Shown here one piece after another: positions 57,146-64,000 of a stretch of 64,000 bases of DNA. This DNA is from Thermoplasmata archaeon (lineage in GTDB: Archaea; Thermoplasmatota; Thermoplasmata; Methanomassiliicoccales; Methanomethylophilaceae): NCBI GenBank assembly GCA_015063225.1, contig SUSU01000002.1, positions 40,203-104,202 of the forward strand. The letters run 5' to 3'. The notes below the pieces were generated by a model, which worked only from the letters and a program-made list of their open reading frames with translations, was not told the origin of the DNA and did not search any database. The position numbers and the translations under genes were made by a program. The stretch's first letter is position 1. Each line of letters starts with the position of its first letter.

Positions 57146-58453
57146 ATGTCCGACACAGTCGAAGCGGTCAAGGCCGCCAAGAGTGCATCCGTCCGTCTCG
57201 CCGCATTGGGTACCGAGACGAAGGATTCCGCCCTTAAGGCCATGGCCTCCGCCCTTGACGCCAACCGCGCGGAGATACTCTCGGCGAACGCCTCCGATAT
57301 GGCCGCGGCCGAGGGCAAGCTCTCGAAGGAGATGCTCAAGAGGCTGCTCGTCACCGATGCCAAGATCGATGAGATGATCGCGTCCCTCGAGAGCGTCATC
57401 TCCTGCGAGGATCCGGTGGGCAGGACCATGGACTCCGTCATCATGGACGACGGTCTCACCATGTATCAGGTCCGCTGCCCGATCGGCCTCATCGGGATCG
57501 TCTTCGAATCCCGTCCCGACGTCATCCCGCAGATCATGTCGCTGTGTCTCAAGAGCGGTAACGCCGTCTGCTTCAAGGGCGGTTCCGAGGCGCTCAATTC
57601 CAATCGCACGCTGTTCCGCATCCTGCGCGATGCGGCCGCCTCCGCGGGCGTCCCCGCCGAGGGTTTCGTCCTGCTGGAATCCCGCGAGGACATCAGCGAG
57701 ATCCTGGAACTCGACAAGTACATCGACCTCCTCATCCCCCGCGGTTCGTATTCCTTCGTGCGCTACATCCAGGATAACACCCGCATCCCGGTCCTCGGGC
57801 ATGCCGCCGGCATCTGCCACGTTTACGTGGACGCCGAGGCGGACATGAAGAAGGCCCTGGATGTCGCCCTCGATTCCAAGATCCAGTATCCCGCGGTATG
57901 CAACGCGGCCGAGAAGCTCCTCGTGGACGAGAAGGTCGCACCCTACTTCCTGCCCCGCATCGTCGACCTCTACGTGTCGAACGGCGTGGAGGTGAGGATA
58001 CAGGACGGACTCCAGAAGTACCTGGTGGGATTCGACGTGAAGGTCGCCTCCGAGGACGATTGGTATGCGGAGTACGACGACCTCATCATCGCCGTCCGCA
58101 CCGTCAAGGGTGTGGAGGAGGCCGTGGATTTCATCAACTCCCACGGTTCCCACCATTCCGAGGCCATCATCACCGAGAACAGGCAGACCTTCGATTACTT
58201 CATGCGCAACGTGGATTCCGCGGATATCCTGCTGAACGCATCCACCCGTTTCGCCGACGGCTACCGCCTCGGGCTCGGCGCGGAGATCGGGATCTCCACC
58301 GGCAAGATACACGCCCGCGGCCCCATGGGCATGGAGGGCCTGATGATCTACAAGTACGTCGTTATCGGCGACGGGCACGTCGTGAAGGACTATTCCGGAC
58401 CGGGTGCCAGGAAGTACAAGCACATCCATACCGATGCCAAATACGGTGAGTGA
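57146..58453 (+). CDS. proA: Glutamate-5-semialdehyde dehydrogenase (gamma-glutamyl phosphate reductase)
   Basis: 435-residue NADPH-dependent enzyme, second step of proline synthesis from glutamate. The catalytic Cys is C252 in YPAVCNAAEKLLV. CFKGGSEALNSNR and LLIPRGSYSFV are typical. It precedes proB with a GTGA/ATG junction, reversing the usual bacterial order B-A. The ATG at 57146 follows a T-poor leader with a TATA-like CAAACTATAAG near 57112-57122. A proC gene is not in the window. Confidence 0.94.
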   Translation: MSDTVEAVKAAKSASVRLAALGTETKDSALKAMASALDANRAEILSANASDMAAAEGKLSKEMLKRLLVTDAKIDEMIASLESVISCEDPVGRTMDSVIMDDGLTMYQVRCPIGLIGIVFESRPDVIPQIMSLCLKSGNAVCFKGGSEALNSNRTLFRILRDAAASAGVPAEGFVLLESREDISEILELDKYIDLLIPRGSYSFVRYIQDNTRIPVLGHAAGICHVYVDAEADMKKALDVALDSKIQYPAVCNAAEKLLVDEKVAPYFLPRIVDLYVSNGVEVRIQDGLQKYLVGFDVKVASEDDWYAEYDDLIIAVRTVKGVEEAVDFINSHGSHHSEAIITENRQTFDYFMRNVDSADILLNASTRFADGYRLGLGAEIGISTGKIHARGPMGMEGLMIYKYVVIGDGHVVKDYSGPGARKYKHIHTDAKYGE

Positions 58454-58455
58454 TC

Positions 58456-59577
58456 ATGGACCGCAAAGCCCTGCTATCCGATGTGAAACGCGTTGTCGTG
58501 AAGATCGGCACGTCATCTATAACAGCGGGCGGCTCCGCCGTCTCCGAGGAGTTCATGGACTCGATCGCAGGGCAGGTCTCCGAGCTCCGCAAAAGGGGCA
58601 TCGAGGTCCTTCTCGTGTCCTCCGGGGCCATAGGCATCGGGCTGAAGGCCCTCAATGCCGTGCCCAAACCCAACGAGGTCCCCATCAAACAGGCCGCCGC
58701 CTCCGTCGGACAGGGCATACTCATGCAGAAATGGAACGACAGCTTCCAGAAGTACGGCATGAACGCCGCCCAGGTGCTGATCACCATGGCCGATTACTCC
58801 GACAGGGAGAAGGTCATGAACCTCAACAACACCATCACCACCCTCCTGGAGTACGGCGCAGTCCCCATCTTCAACGAGAACGACGCCATAGCCGTGAAAG
58901 AGATCGGTCCCGTGTTCGGGGACAACGACACCCTTTCCGCGGTCATCGCCAGTCGTGCCGACGCGGACCTCCTGGTGATCATGTCCGATATCGACGGCCT
59001 CTACGACAGCAACCCCCGTACCCACTCCGATGCCAAGTTCATCTCCGAGGTCTCCGACATCGAATCCGTCGAGGCCTTCGCCGGCGGTGCCGGCAGCCGC
59101 ATGGGCACCGGCGGGATGCGCACAAAGATCAACGCCGCGAGGATCTGCAGGGACGCGGGATGCCTCATGCTGATCGTGTCCTCTTCCGAGGATGATATAG
59201 TGCTCCGTTCCGTCTCCGGAGAGGATGTGGGTACCGTCTTCCTTGCGGATTCCGCGATACCTGCAAAGCGCCGCTGGCTCAAATCCGTGAACCCCGCGGG
59301 ACGCATCGTCGTCGATGCCGGTGCGGCGGAGGCGGTGCTCTCCCACAAATCCCTCCTGCCCGTCGGTATCCTCAGCGCTTCCGGGCCCTTCGAGGCCGGG
59401 AAACCCGTCGACATCGTATGCGGAGGGGCTGTCATCGCGAGGGGGATCCCGGATTACAGTTCCGAGGAGATCAACCTCATAAAGGGGAAGCGTTCCGCCG
59501 AGGCCCAGAAGCTTCTGGGCGACAGGATGAAGCACAAGGATGTCATCCTCAGCGAGAACGTCGCGGTCCTGCCGTGA
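58456..59577 (+). CDS. proB: Glutamate 5-kinase with PUA domain
   Basis: 373-residue first enzyme of proline synthesis. The amino acid kinase fold has VVKIGTSSITAGG (near residue 14-26), VLLVSSGAIGIGLKAL and NENDAIAVKEIGPVFGDNDT; residues about 270-373 form a PUA domain (GRIVVDAGAAEAVLSHKSLL). The start is the ATG at 58456 with GGTGAG upstream; a GTG overlapping the proA stop is an alternative. Its stop meets the Rrf2 gene stop with no gap (TGATCA). Confidence 0.94.
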   Translation: MDRKALLSDVKRVVVKIGTSSITAGGSAVSEEFMDSIAGQVSELRKRGIEVLLVSSGAIGIGLKALNAVPKPNEVPIKQAAASVGQGILMQKWNDSFQKYGMNAAQVLITMADYSDREKVMNLNNTITTLLEYGAVPIFNENDAIAVKEIGPVFGDNDTLSAVIASRADADLLVIMSDIDGLYDSNPRTHSDAKFISEVSDIESVEAFAGGAGSRMGTGGMRTKINAARICRDAGCLMLIVSSSEDDIVLRSVSGEDVGTVFLADSAIPAKRRWLKSVNPAGRIVVDAGAAEAVLSHKSLLPVGILSASGPFEAGKPVDIVCGGAVIARGIPDYSSEEINLIKGKRSAEAQKLLGDRMKHKDVILSENVAVLP

Positions 59578-59979
59578 TCAGAGAAGGTCCGTGAGTTTCA
59601 CGGTGTAGAGGAAGTCGGAGATGACTCCCTCGAGTTTGCGCCACATGGGCAGTGTCTTGCAGGTGTCCGCGCGGGTGCAGACGAAACCCTCGTTCAGACA
59701 GGCGACCGGGGCTATCTGGTCCTCGGAGACCTTGAGAATCTCCCCGACGGTGTACTCCGAGGCGGGTTTGGCGAGCCTGTATCCGCCGCCCTTCCCTGCG
59801 GTGCTGATAACCAGTCCGGATTCCTTGAGGGCGGGCATGATGGATTCCAGATACTTCAGGGAGAGTTCCTGACGTTCTGCGATCTCCTTGAGCGGCACGG
59901 ACTCGCCCCCCTTGCGGTCGGCTAGGTCGAGCATTACGCGGAGTGCATACCTTCCTTTGGTGGATACAAGATAGCTCAT
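59578..59979 (-). CDS. Rrf2-family transcriptional regulator (IscR/CymR-like)
   Basis: 133-residue winged-helix DNA-binding protein. The HTH spans about residues 28-55 (LKEIAERQELSLKYLESIMP), the wing is GKGGGYRLA (62-70). Three cysteines C94-x6-C101-x5-C107 lie where IscR and NsrR bind an Fe-S cluster, so redox or iron sensing is plausible; CymR-type proteins lack them. It lies immediately next to metY and shares the region with a palindrome in the metY/metA promoter, so it may control methionine or sulfur genes. Confidence 0.85.
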   Translation of the reverse strand: MSYLVSTKGRYALRVMLDLADRKGGESVPLKEIAERQELSLKYLESIMPALKESGLVISTAGKGGGYRLAKPASEYTVGEILKVSEDQIAPVACLNEGFVCTRADTCKTLPMWRKLEGVISDFLYTVKLTDLL

Positions 59980-59996
59980 CTCATCACCCGTTTCGC

Positions 59997-60015
59997 AAGG
60001 GGGCCGTGCCCCCTT
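59997..60015 (-). terminator. Hairpin between metY and the Rrf2 gene
   Basis: AAGGGGGC-CGT-GCCCCCTT, an 8-bp stem 36 bp after the metY stop on the minus strand. It lacks a long T run, so a regulatory or weak terminator role is possible. Confidence 0.45.
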
Positions 60016-60051
60016 GTTATTGGAACGGGACGGACGTTTATGTAACCATCG

Positions 60052-61371
60052 TCAGTCTTTCACGGCCTCGAAACCGTTCCTGAGATCGTCGAGGATGTCC
60101 TCGATGTTCTCGGTCCCGATGGAGAGGCGGATGGTGTTGGGCTTGATGCCGCTGGCGAGGAGGGCCTCCTCGTCGAGCTGGGAGTGGGTGGTGGACGCAG
60201 GGTGGATCACCAGGGATTTCACGTCCGCCACGTTCGCGAGCAGGGAGAACAGCTTCAGCGATTCGGTGAACTTCTTCGCCTTGGCGGCATCCCCTTTGAT
60301 CTCGAACGTGAAGATGGAGCCAGCACCGTTGGGGAAGAACCTGTTGTACAGTTCCAGCTTCTTCCCGGTTTCCAGCGACGGGTGGTTGACCTTCTCCACT
60401 TGGGGGTGGTTCTTCAGGAACTCCACGACCTTGAGGGCGTTCTCGATGTGGCGCTCGGTACGCAGGGAGAGGGTCTCCAGACCGAGCAGGAGGAGGAACG
60501 AGTTGAACGGGGAGATGGCGGCTCCCTGGTCCCTCATGAGGGTGGTCCTGATCTTGACGACGAACGCGGCCTTCCCGACGGCATCGGTGAAGACCACCCC
60601 GTGGTAGGAGGGGTTGGGCTTGGAGAGGGTGGGGAACTTGTCGTTCTGAGCCCAGTCGAACTTCCCGCCGTCGACGATGACGCCGCCCATGGCGACGCCG
60701 TGCCCGCCGATGAACTTGGTGGCGGAGTGGACTACGATGTCGGCGCCGTGCTCGAGCGGCCTGAACACGGAGGGAGGGCTGAAGGTGCTGTCGACGATCA
60801 GCGGGATGCCGTTCTCGTGGGCGATCTTGGAGATGGCCTCGATGTCGGCGATGTCGGAGTTCGGGTTGCCGAGGATCTCGGTGTAGAGGAGTTTGGTGTT
60901 CTCCCTTATCGCTTTCCTGAAGTTCTCGGGGTCTGAGGGGTCGACGAAGGTGGTCTCTATCCCCTGTTCGCGGAGGGTGTTGGCAAGGAGGTTGACCGTT
61001 CCCCCGTAGAGGTTAGTCGAGGCCACCACGTGGTCGCCGGCGAGGGCGATGTTCTGGATGGCGTAGGTGATGGCTGCCGAACCGGATGCGGTCGCGAGGG
61101 CGGCGACGCCTCCCTCGAGGGCGACCATCCTCTCCTCGAAGACGGAGGAAGTGGGGTTCATGAGCCTGGTATAGATGTTCCCCGGCTCGGTAAGTGCGAA
61201 GCGTCCGGCGGCGGTGGCCGAGTCCTTGAACACGTAGGAGGTGGTCATGTAGATCGGAACGGCACGGGCGTCGGTGGTGGGGTCCGCGGTCTCTTGTCCA
61301 GCATGGACCTGGAGGGTCTCTAATCTGTATTTCGATGGTGCGGTCATGTTATTCCAGGAAGTGCGATGCAT
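60052..61371 (-). CDS. metY: O-acetylhomoserine sulfhydrylase
   Basis: 439-residue PLP enzyme of the Cys/Met metabolism family, making homocysteine from O-acylhomoserine and sulfide. PLP lysine lies in HSATKFIGGHG, with YTRLMNPTSSVFEERMVALE and IYMTTSYVF earlier. The length is that of MetY and longer than MetB/MetC. It is divergent from metA across a 75-bp spacer, so both steps of direct sulfhydrylation are co-regulated. The start is the ATG at 61369-61371; an internal in-frame ATG at MTAPSKYRLETL, 8 codons later, matches other MetY starts and is a good alternative. Confidence 0.93.
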   Translation of the reverse strand: MHRTSWNNMTAPSKYRLETLQVHAGQETADPTTDARAVPIYMTTSYVFKDSATAAGRFALTEPGNIYTRLMNPTSSVFEERMVALEGGVAALATASGSAAITYAIQNIALAGDHVVASTNLYGGTVNLLANTLREQGIETTFVDPSDPENFRKAIRENTKLLYTEILGNPNSDIADIEAISKIAHENGIPLIVDSTFSPPSVFRPLEHGADIVVHSATKFIGGHGVAMGGVIVDGGKFDWAQNDKFPTLSKPNPSYHGVVFTDAVGKAAFVVKIRTTLMRDQGAAISPFNSFLLLLGLETLSLRTERHIENALKVVEFLKNHPQVEKVNHPSLETGKKLELYNRFFPNGAGSIFTFEIKGDAAKAKKFTESLKLFSLLANVADVKSLVIHPASTTHSQLDEEALLASGIKPNTIRLSIGTENIEDILDDLRNGFEAVKD

Positions 61372-61389
61372 AACTAGGATAAATATTCA

Positions 61390-61406
61390 CCTACCAAAAA
61401 GGTAGG
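61390..61406. promoter_or_regulatory. CCTACC-N5-GGTAGG palindrome between metY and metA
   Basis: A perfect 6-bp inverted repeat with an AAAAA spacer, flanked by AT-rich TATA-like sequences for metY (leftward, about 61377-61387) and metA (rightward AATTAATAAATATAC, about 61407-61420). Central position fits an operator acting on both genes. Confidence 0.6.
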
Positions 61407-61446
61407 AATTAATAAATATACAACAAAGAATGTGATTATCGGTAAA

Positions 61447-62361
61447 ATGCCTATAAACATTCCTGACGACCTGCCCGCATTCTCCGCACTCGAAAGGGAG
61501 AATATCTTCGTAATGAAGGAGACGAGGGCGGTATCGCAAGACATCAGGCCTCTCAAGATTGCTATCCTCAACCTCATGCCCACGAAGGTGGAGACCGAGA
61601 TTCAGCTGATGAGGCTCCTGAGCAACACCCCGCTGCAGATAGACATCACCCTGCTGGTCCCCGCGACCCACGAGTCCAAGAACACCTCTCACGAGCACCT
61701 GGAACGCTTCTACCGCACCTTCGGCGAGATAAAGGACGAGAACCTCGACGGACTCATCATCACCGGCGCACCCCTCGAGGATATAGAGTACGAGGAGGTC
61801 GATTATTGGGACGAGCTCTGCGAGATCATGGACTGGTCCAGGGAGCACGTCACCACCACCGTTTACATCTGCTGGGCCGCCCTGGCAGGCCTTTATCATC
61901 ATTACGGGGTGCCGAAGCAGGCTCTCCCGAAGAAGAAGGCGGGAATCTTCGAATACACCAATCTCATGCCCGACGAACCCCTCATGAGGGGTATCGACGA
62001 TAAGTTCCGCATGCCCCAGTCGAGGTATGCCACGGTCCTGACCGATGACATACTAGCACATCCCAAGCTCCACATCATCGCCACCGATATCGGGAGGGAC
62101 CCGGGGATCGTGATCTCGGACAATCTGGAGATATTCATCACGGGGCACATGGAGTACGACACCGAGACTTTGGCCAACGAATACTCCCGCGATGTGGCCA
62201 AGGGGATAGAGCCCGCATTCCCGGTGAACTACTACCCGGGCGACGATCCGAGTTTCGACCCCATCCTGACCTGGAGGAGCTACTCCACCCTCGTATTCAC
62301 GAATTGGCTGAACTATTACGTCTACCAGCTGACGCCGTACGACCTCAAGAGCATGAGATGA
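61447..62361 (+). CDS. metA: Homoserine O-acyltransferase (MetA family)
   Basis: 304-residue acyltransferase activating homoserine with acetyl- or succinyl-CoA. The nucleophile is C142 in [10 protein letters not shown], and H234 and E236 in TGHMEYD complete the triad at positions almost identical to E. coli MetA. The start is the ATG at 61447 ([12 protein letters not shown]), five codons inside the open frame. With MetY it makes homocysteine. Acetyl versus succinyl specificity was not resolved. It ends 38 bp before a 15-bp inverted repeat. Confidence 0.93.
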   Translation: MPINIPDDLPAFSALERENIFVMKETRAVSQDIRPLKIAILNLMPTKVETEIQLMRLLSNTPLQIDITLLVPATHESKNTSHEHLERFYRTFGEIKDENLDGLIITGAPLEDIEYEEVDYWDELCEIMDWSREHVTTTVYICWAALAGLYHHYGVPKQALPKKKAGIFEYTNLMPDEPLMRGIDDKFRMPQSRYATVLTDDILAHPKLHIIATDIGRDPGIVISDNLEIFITGHMEYDTETLANEYSRDVAKGIEPAFPVNYYPGDDPSFDPILTWRSYSTLVFTNWLNYYVYQLTPYDLKSMR

Positions 62362-62398
62362 ATGGATTCCGGGTCAGAGGCTCTCTTCGAGTTGCCTG

Positions 62399-62445
62399 TA
62401 ACCTACGATGACGTATAGTGCTAAAAGTAGCGTCATCGTAGGTTA
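62399..62445. repeat. Perfect 15-bp inverted repeat with 17-nt loop
   Basis: TAACCTACGATGACG (62399-62413) and CGTCATCGTAGGTTA (62431-62445) are exact reverse complements. The repeat lies between metA and an AT-rich toxin-antitoxin module. It could be a metA terminator (though no T run follows) or the mark of a mobile insertion. A further AGGTTA occurs at about 62459. Confidence 0.8.
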
Positions 62446-62561
62446 TGGTGTCGTTGCAGGTTAATATTATTGACGTCAGAATTGGTATCAAATAGGTGCG
62501 TATTCATTTCAAAACAAATCTTATTGATATCTATTTATATACATAAGTGGTTGATACAGTC

Positions 62562-62852
62562 ATGGCAACCGCAGCGTTCAGTGTCAGAATGGATGAGGAC
62601 CTAAAGATCAAATTTGAAAGGATGTGCGAATCGTTTGGAATCAGTATGACTGCGGCGATTAATCTCTTCGCAACAGCCGTCGTTAATGAACAGCGCATTC
62701 CGTTTGAAATCAGAAGCAAACCCCTGGCAAGGGAGGACGTCTTGGACTCCCTGAGAAAGGCGAGAGCTCAGGCCCTTTCCAAAAACCCGAACGGGATGAC
62801 TCTGGACGAAATCAATGCAGAGATAGCAGCGGTCAGAGCTGAAAGGGACTGA
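62562..62852 (+). CDS. DinJ/RelB-like antitoxin
   Basis: 96-residue ribbon-helix-helix protein of the RelB/DinJ family: FSVRMDEDLKIKFERMCESF (strand and helix 1), GISMTAAINLFATAVV (helix 2), IPFEI and a C-terminal acidic helix (DEINAEIAAVRAERD) likely to bind the toxin. The start is the ATG at 62562; a GTG 5 codons upstream is possible. A TATA-like TTATATAC near 62535-62545 gives a leaderless message. It precedes a PIN gene by 1 bp. Base composition is AT-rich compared with the window, suggesting transfer. Confidence 0.82.
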   Translation: MATAAFSVRMDEDLKIKFERMCESFGISMTAAINLFATAVVNEQRIPFEIRSKPLAREDVLDSLRKARAQALSKNPNGMTLDEINAEIAAVRAERD

Positions 62853-62853
62853 G

Positions 62854-63261
62854 ATGCTTTTCGCAGTCATCGATACCAACGTCCTCGTGTCATATTTCCT
62901 ATCGAAGGACAGCAGTCCCCCGGTCGTTGTTGTGGAGGAGATTTTCGGAGGCAGGATAACGCCTCTCTACAACGACTATCTGTTTATTGAATACCGTGAC
63001 GTTCTCGGCAGGGAGAAATTCGGCATCGGGCAATCGGAGATTCAGACCGTGATGGACGGCCTTCAAAGGTTCGGGATAAAAGTGGAATCCGATGAAACCG
63101 GAATCACATTGCCAGATGTCAAAGATGTCCCGATATTCGAGATTGCATTTTCCACTCGCGATTGCGATTCTTATCTTGTTACCGGAAATACAAAACATTT
63201 CCCAAGGGTCGATTTCGTAGTTACTCCGAAACAGATGGTGGAGCTGCTAGACAGGACATAA
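62854..63261 (+). CDS. PIN-domain toxin (COG1569-like)
   Basis: 135-residue PIN-domain RNase: AVIDTNVLVSYFLSKDS has the first Asp, LFIEYRDVLGREKF the Glu, and DVPIFEIAFSTRDCDSYLVTGN has further acidic residues. The match is to the COG1569-type PIN toxins. Pairing with a DinJ-like antitoxin is common for this group. It ends in TAA, rare here. An adjacent tRNA-Arg gene follows within 10 bp, a typical landing site for such modules. Confidence 0.83.
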   Translation: MLFAVIDTNVLVSYFLSKDSSPPVVVVEEIFGGRITPLYNDYLFIEYRDVLGREKFGIGQSEIQTVMDGLQRFGIKVESDETGITLPDVKDVPIFEIAFSTRDCDSYLVTGNTKHFPRVDFVVTPKQMVELLDRT

Positions 63262-63267
63262 CACAGG

Positions 63268-63345
63268 TGGCGGGCCCATAGGGATTCGAACCCTAGTGAC
63301 CGGCTCCGAAAGCCGGGGGGATAATCCAAGCTACCTCATGGGCCC
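63268..63345 (-). tRNA. tRNA-Arg (anticodon TCG), CCA encoded
   Basis: On the minus strand, acceptor GGGCCCA pairs with TGGGCCC, discriminator G, then CCA (63268-63270). The anticodon stem CCGGC/GCCGG encloses loop TTTCGGA, anticodon TCG, reading CGA. The T-arm is TAGGGTTCGAATCCCTA. It lies between the toxin gene and hypE. Confidence 0.9.
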
Positions 63346-63432
63346 GTCTGAAAATCGCCAGTGCAGTATTAACAACTTTTCGGGCGCGTTCGCGCGTCTC
63401 TCTTTATTAAGAAGGTGTCCCATACACGCATT

Positions 63433-64000
63433 ATGTCCAAGGTCGTCATGAATGACGGTGCCGGAGGCGAACTCATGCAGGAGTTCATCTCCAAACACAT
63501 AACTTCGCATTTCCCCAAGATGAAGACGGAGATCCCGCTGGATTCCCTCGACGATTCCGCCGTCGTCGACGACGTCGTCTTCACCATCGACGGCCACACC
63601 GTCCAGCCCCTTTTCTTCCCCGGCGGCGACATCGGAAGGATCGCCGTTTCCGGCACCATCAACGACATCGCCGTGATGGGTGCGAAACCCATCGGTCTAG
63701 CTTCATCTGTCATCATGGAGGAGGGCCTCGACTCCGAGACGGTCGACAAGGTCATGAAATCCATGGGGGAGACCGCGGAGTATGCGGGCGTCCCCATCGT
63801 CACCGGCGATACCAAGGTCATGGGTGCCGGTGAGCTTGATAAGATGGTGATCACCACCTCCGCCATCGGGAGGAGGTGGGATGCCCTCGACCACGACATG
63901 GAGGTCGCCAACTCCTACCGCAAGGTGGATTCCCGCTGGTGCGCCGATTCCAACACCCGCCCCGGCGATGTGATAATCGTCTCCGGGTACATGGGAGACC
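63433..64000 (+). CDS. hypE: Hydrogenase maturation factor HypE (3' end outside window)
   Basis: HypE dehydrates a HypF-made carbamoyl group to the cyanide ligand of the NiFe hydrogenase centre. The first 189 codons are visible: MNDGAGGELMQEFI (6-19), LDDSAVVDD, FFPGGDIGRIAVSGTINDIAV and MGAKPIGLASSVIMEEGL are the ATP-binding AIR-synthase-like core; the conserved C-terminal Cys lies outside. A TATA-like CTTTATTAAG about 30 bp upstream fits a leaderless start. Supports a NiFe hydrogenase-dependent methanogen. Confidence 0.93.
   Translation, partial: MSKVVMNDGAGGELMQEFISKHITSHFPKMKTEIPLDSLDDSAVVDDVVFTIDGHTVQPLFFPGGDIGRIAVSGTINDIAVMGAKPIGLASSVIMEEGLDSETVDKVMKSMGETAEYAGVPIVTGDTKVMGAGELDKMVITTSAIGRRWDALDHDMEVANSYRKVDSRWCADSNTRPGDVIIVSGYMGD

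Noticed and set aside
1..64000. CRISPR array, insertion sequence, prophage or rRNA genes
   Set aside because: No regularly spaced repeats, transposase, phage structural genes or rRNA-like sequence were seen on either strand.

Overview
The window reads as a chromosomal segment of a GC-rich methanogenic archaeon, most likely of the Methanomassiliicoccales (Thermoplasmata side of the Euryarchaeota). The evidence is archaeal information-processing genes (PriL, aEF-1beta, L7Ae-S28e-L24e, S6e-aIF2gamma, aIF5B), archaeal metabolism (phosphopantothenate synthetase, archaetidylinositol-phosphate synthase), a methanogenesis marker 8 (DUF2099) gene, hypE, and TATA boxes about 25-35 bp before many starts. 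Stop-codon use is strongly skewed: of 69 complete genes I read 63 TGA, 4 TAA and 2 TAG. Rare TAG is expected of a pyrrolysine-using lineage, and one of the two TAG codons lies inside an Alg14-like gene where the homologous protein appears to continue. The order-level assignment is an inference.

Layout. 1-8 kb: trmJ (cut by the window edge) diverges from phosphopantothenate synthetase and ahcY; then a tightly overlapping run of two GT4 glycosyltransferases, a PfkB sugar kinase, an AK6-type kinase and archaetidylinositol-phosphate synthase, converging on priL. 8-13 kb: a COG1031 radical SAM gene diverges from malic enzyme across a cluster of TCGTA inverted repeats; then a GT2 gene and a zinc-ribbon/aEF-1beta pair. 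13-21 kb: gmhA-like isomerase, DUF89 phosphatase, a heterodimeric ABC exporter, and a nucleotidyltransferase-hddA-gmhB operon; with gmhA this makes a full set of candidate enzymes for a nucleotide-activated heptose. 21-28 kb: IlvN-like ACT protein, ilvE, GT2, VTT and GtrA membrane proteins, then the L7Ae-S28e-L24e-ndk-infB operon.

28-40 kb is a surface-glycan island: GT39-like transferase, two LicD proteins, a TarI/IspD-like cytidylyltransferase, rpiA, HisC-like aminotransferase, a variant CDP-alcohol phosphotransferase, Alg14/Alg13, a flippase, an unknown anchored protein, a GT-C-like transferase and a GT2. 40-48 kb: S6e-aIF2gamma-PIN, a Cys-rich mini-protein, methanogenesis marker 8, cyclophilin, a small membrane peptide, flavin reductase, tyrA, a 2-hydroxyacid dehydrogenase and a zinc-ribbon membrane protein. 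48-55 kb: a second, paralogous ABC exporter pair, inositol-monophosphatase family protein, MFS transporter and small redox or membrane genes. 55-64 kb: a DUF4143 ATPase with repeats at its promoter, tRNA-Ser(CGA), proA-proB, an Rrf2 regulator, divergent metY/metA with a shared palindrome, an AT-rich DinJ/PIN toxin-antitoxin module, tRNA-Arg(TCG) and the start of hypE.

Genes are packed closely. Same-strand neighbours often overlap as ATGA or TTGA, and four convergent pairs meet at zero distance in the palindrome TGATCA. The strongest unusual observations are the in-frame amber codon in alg14, the archaeal heptose gene set, the LicD/cytidylyltransferase island, two probable CTG starts, and the recurring TCGTA...TACGA operator-like repeats. 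No CRISPR array, insertion sequence or prophage was seen.
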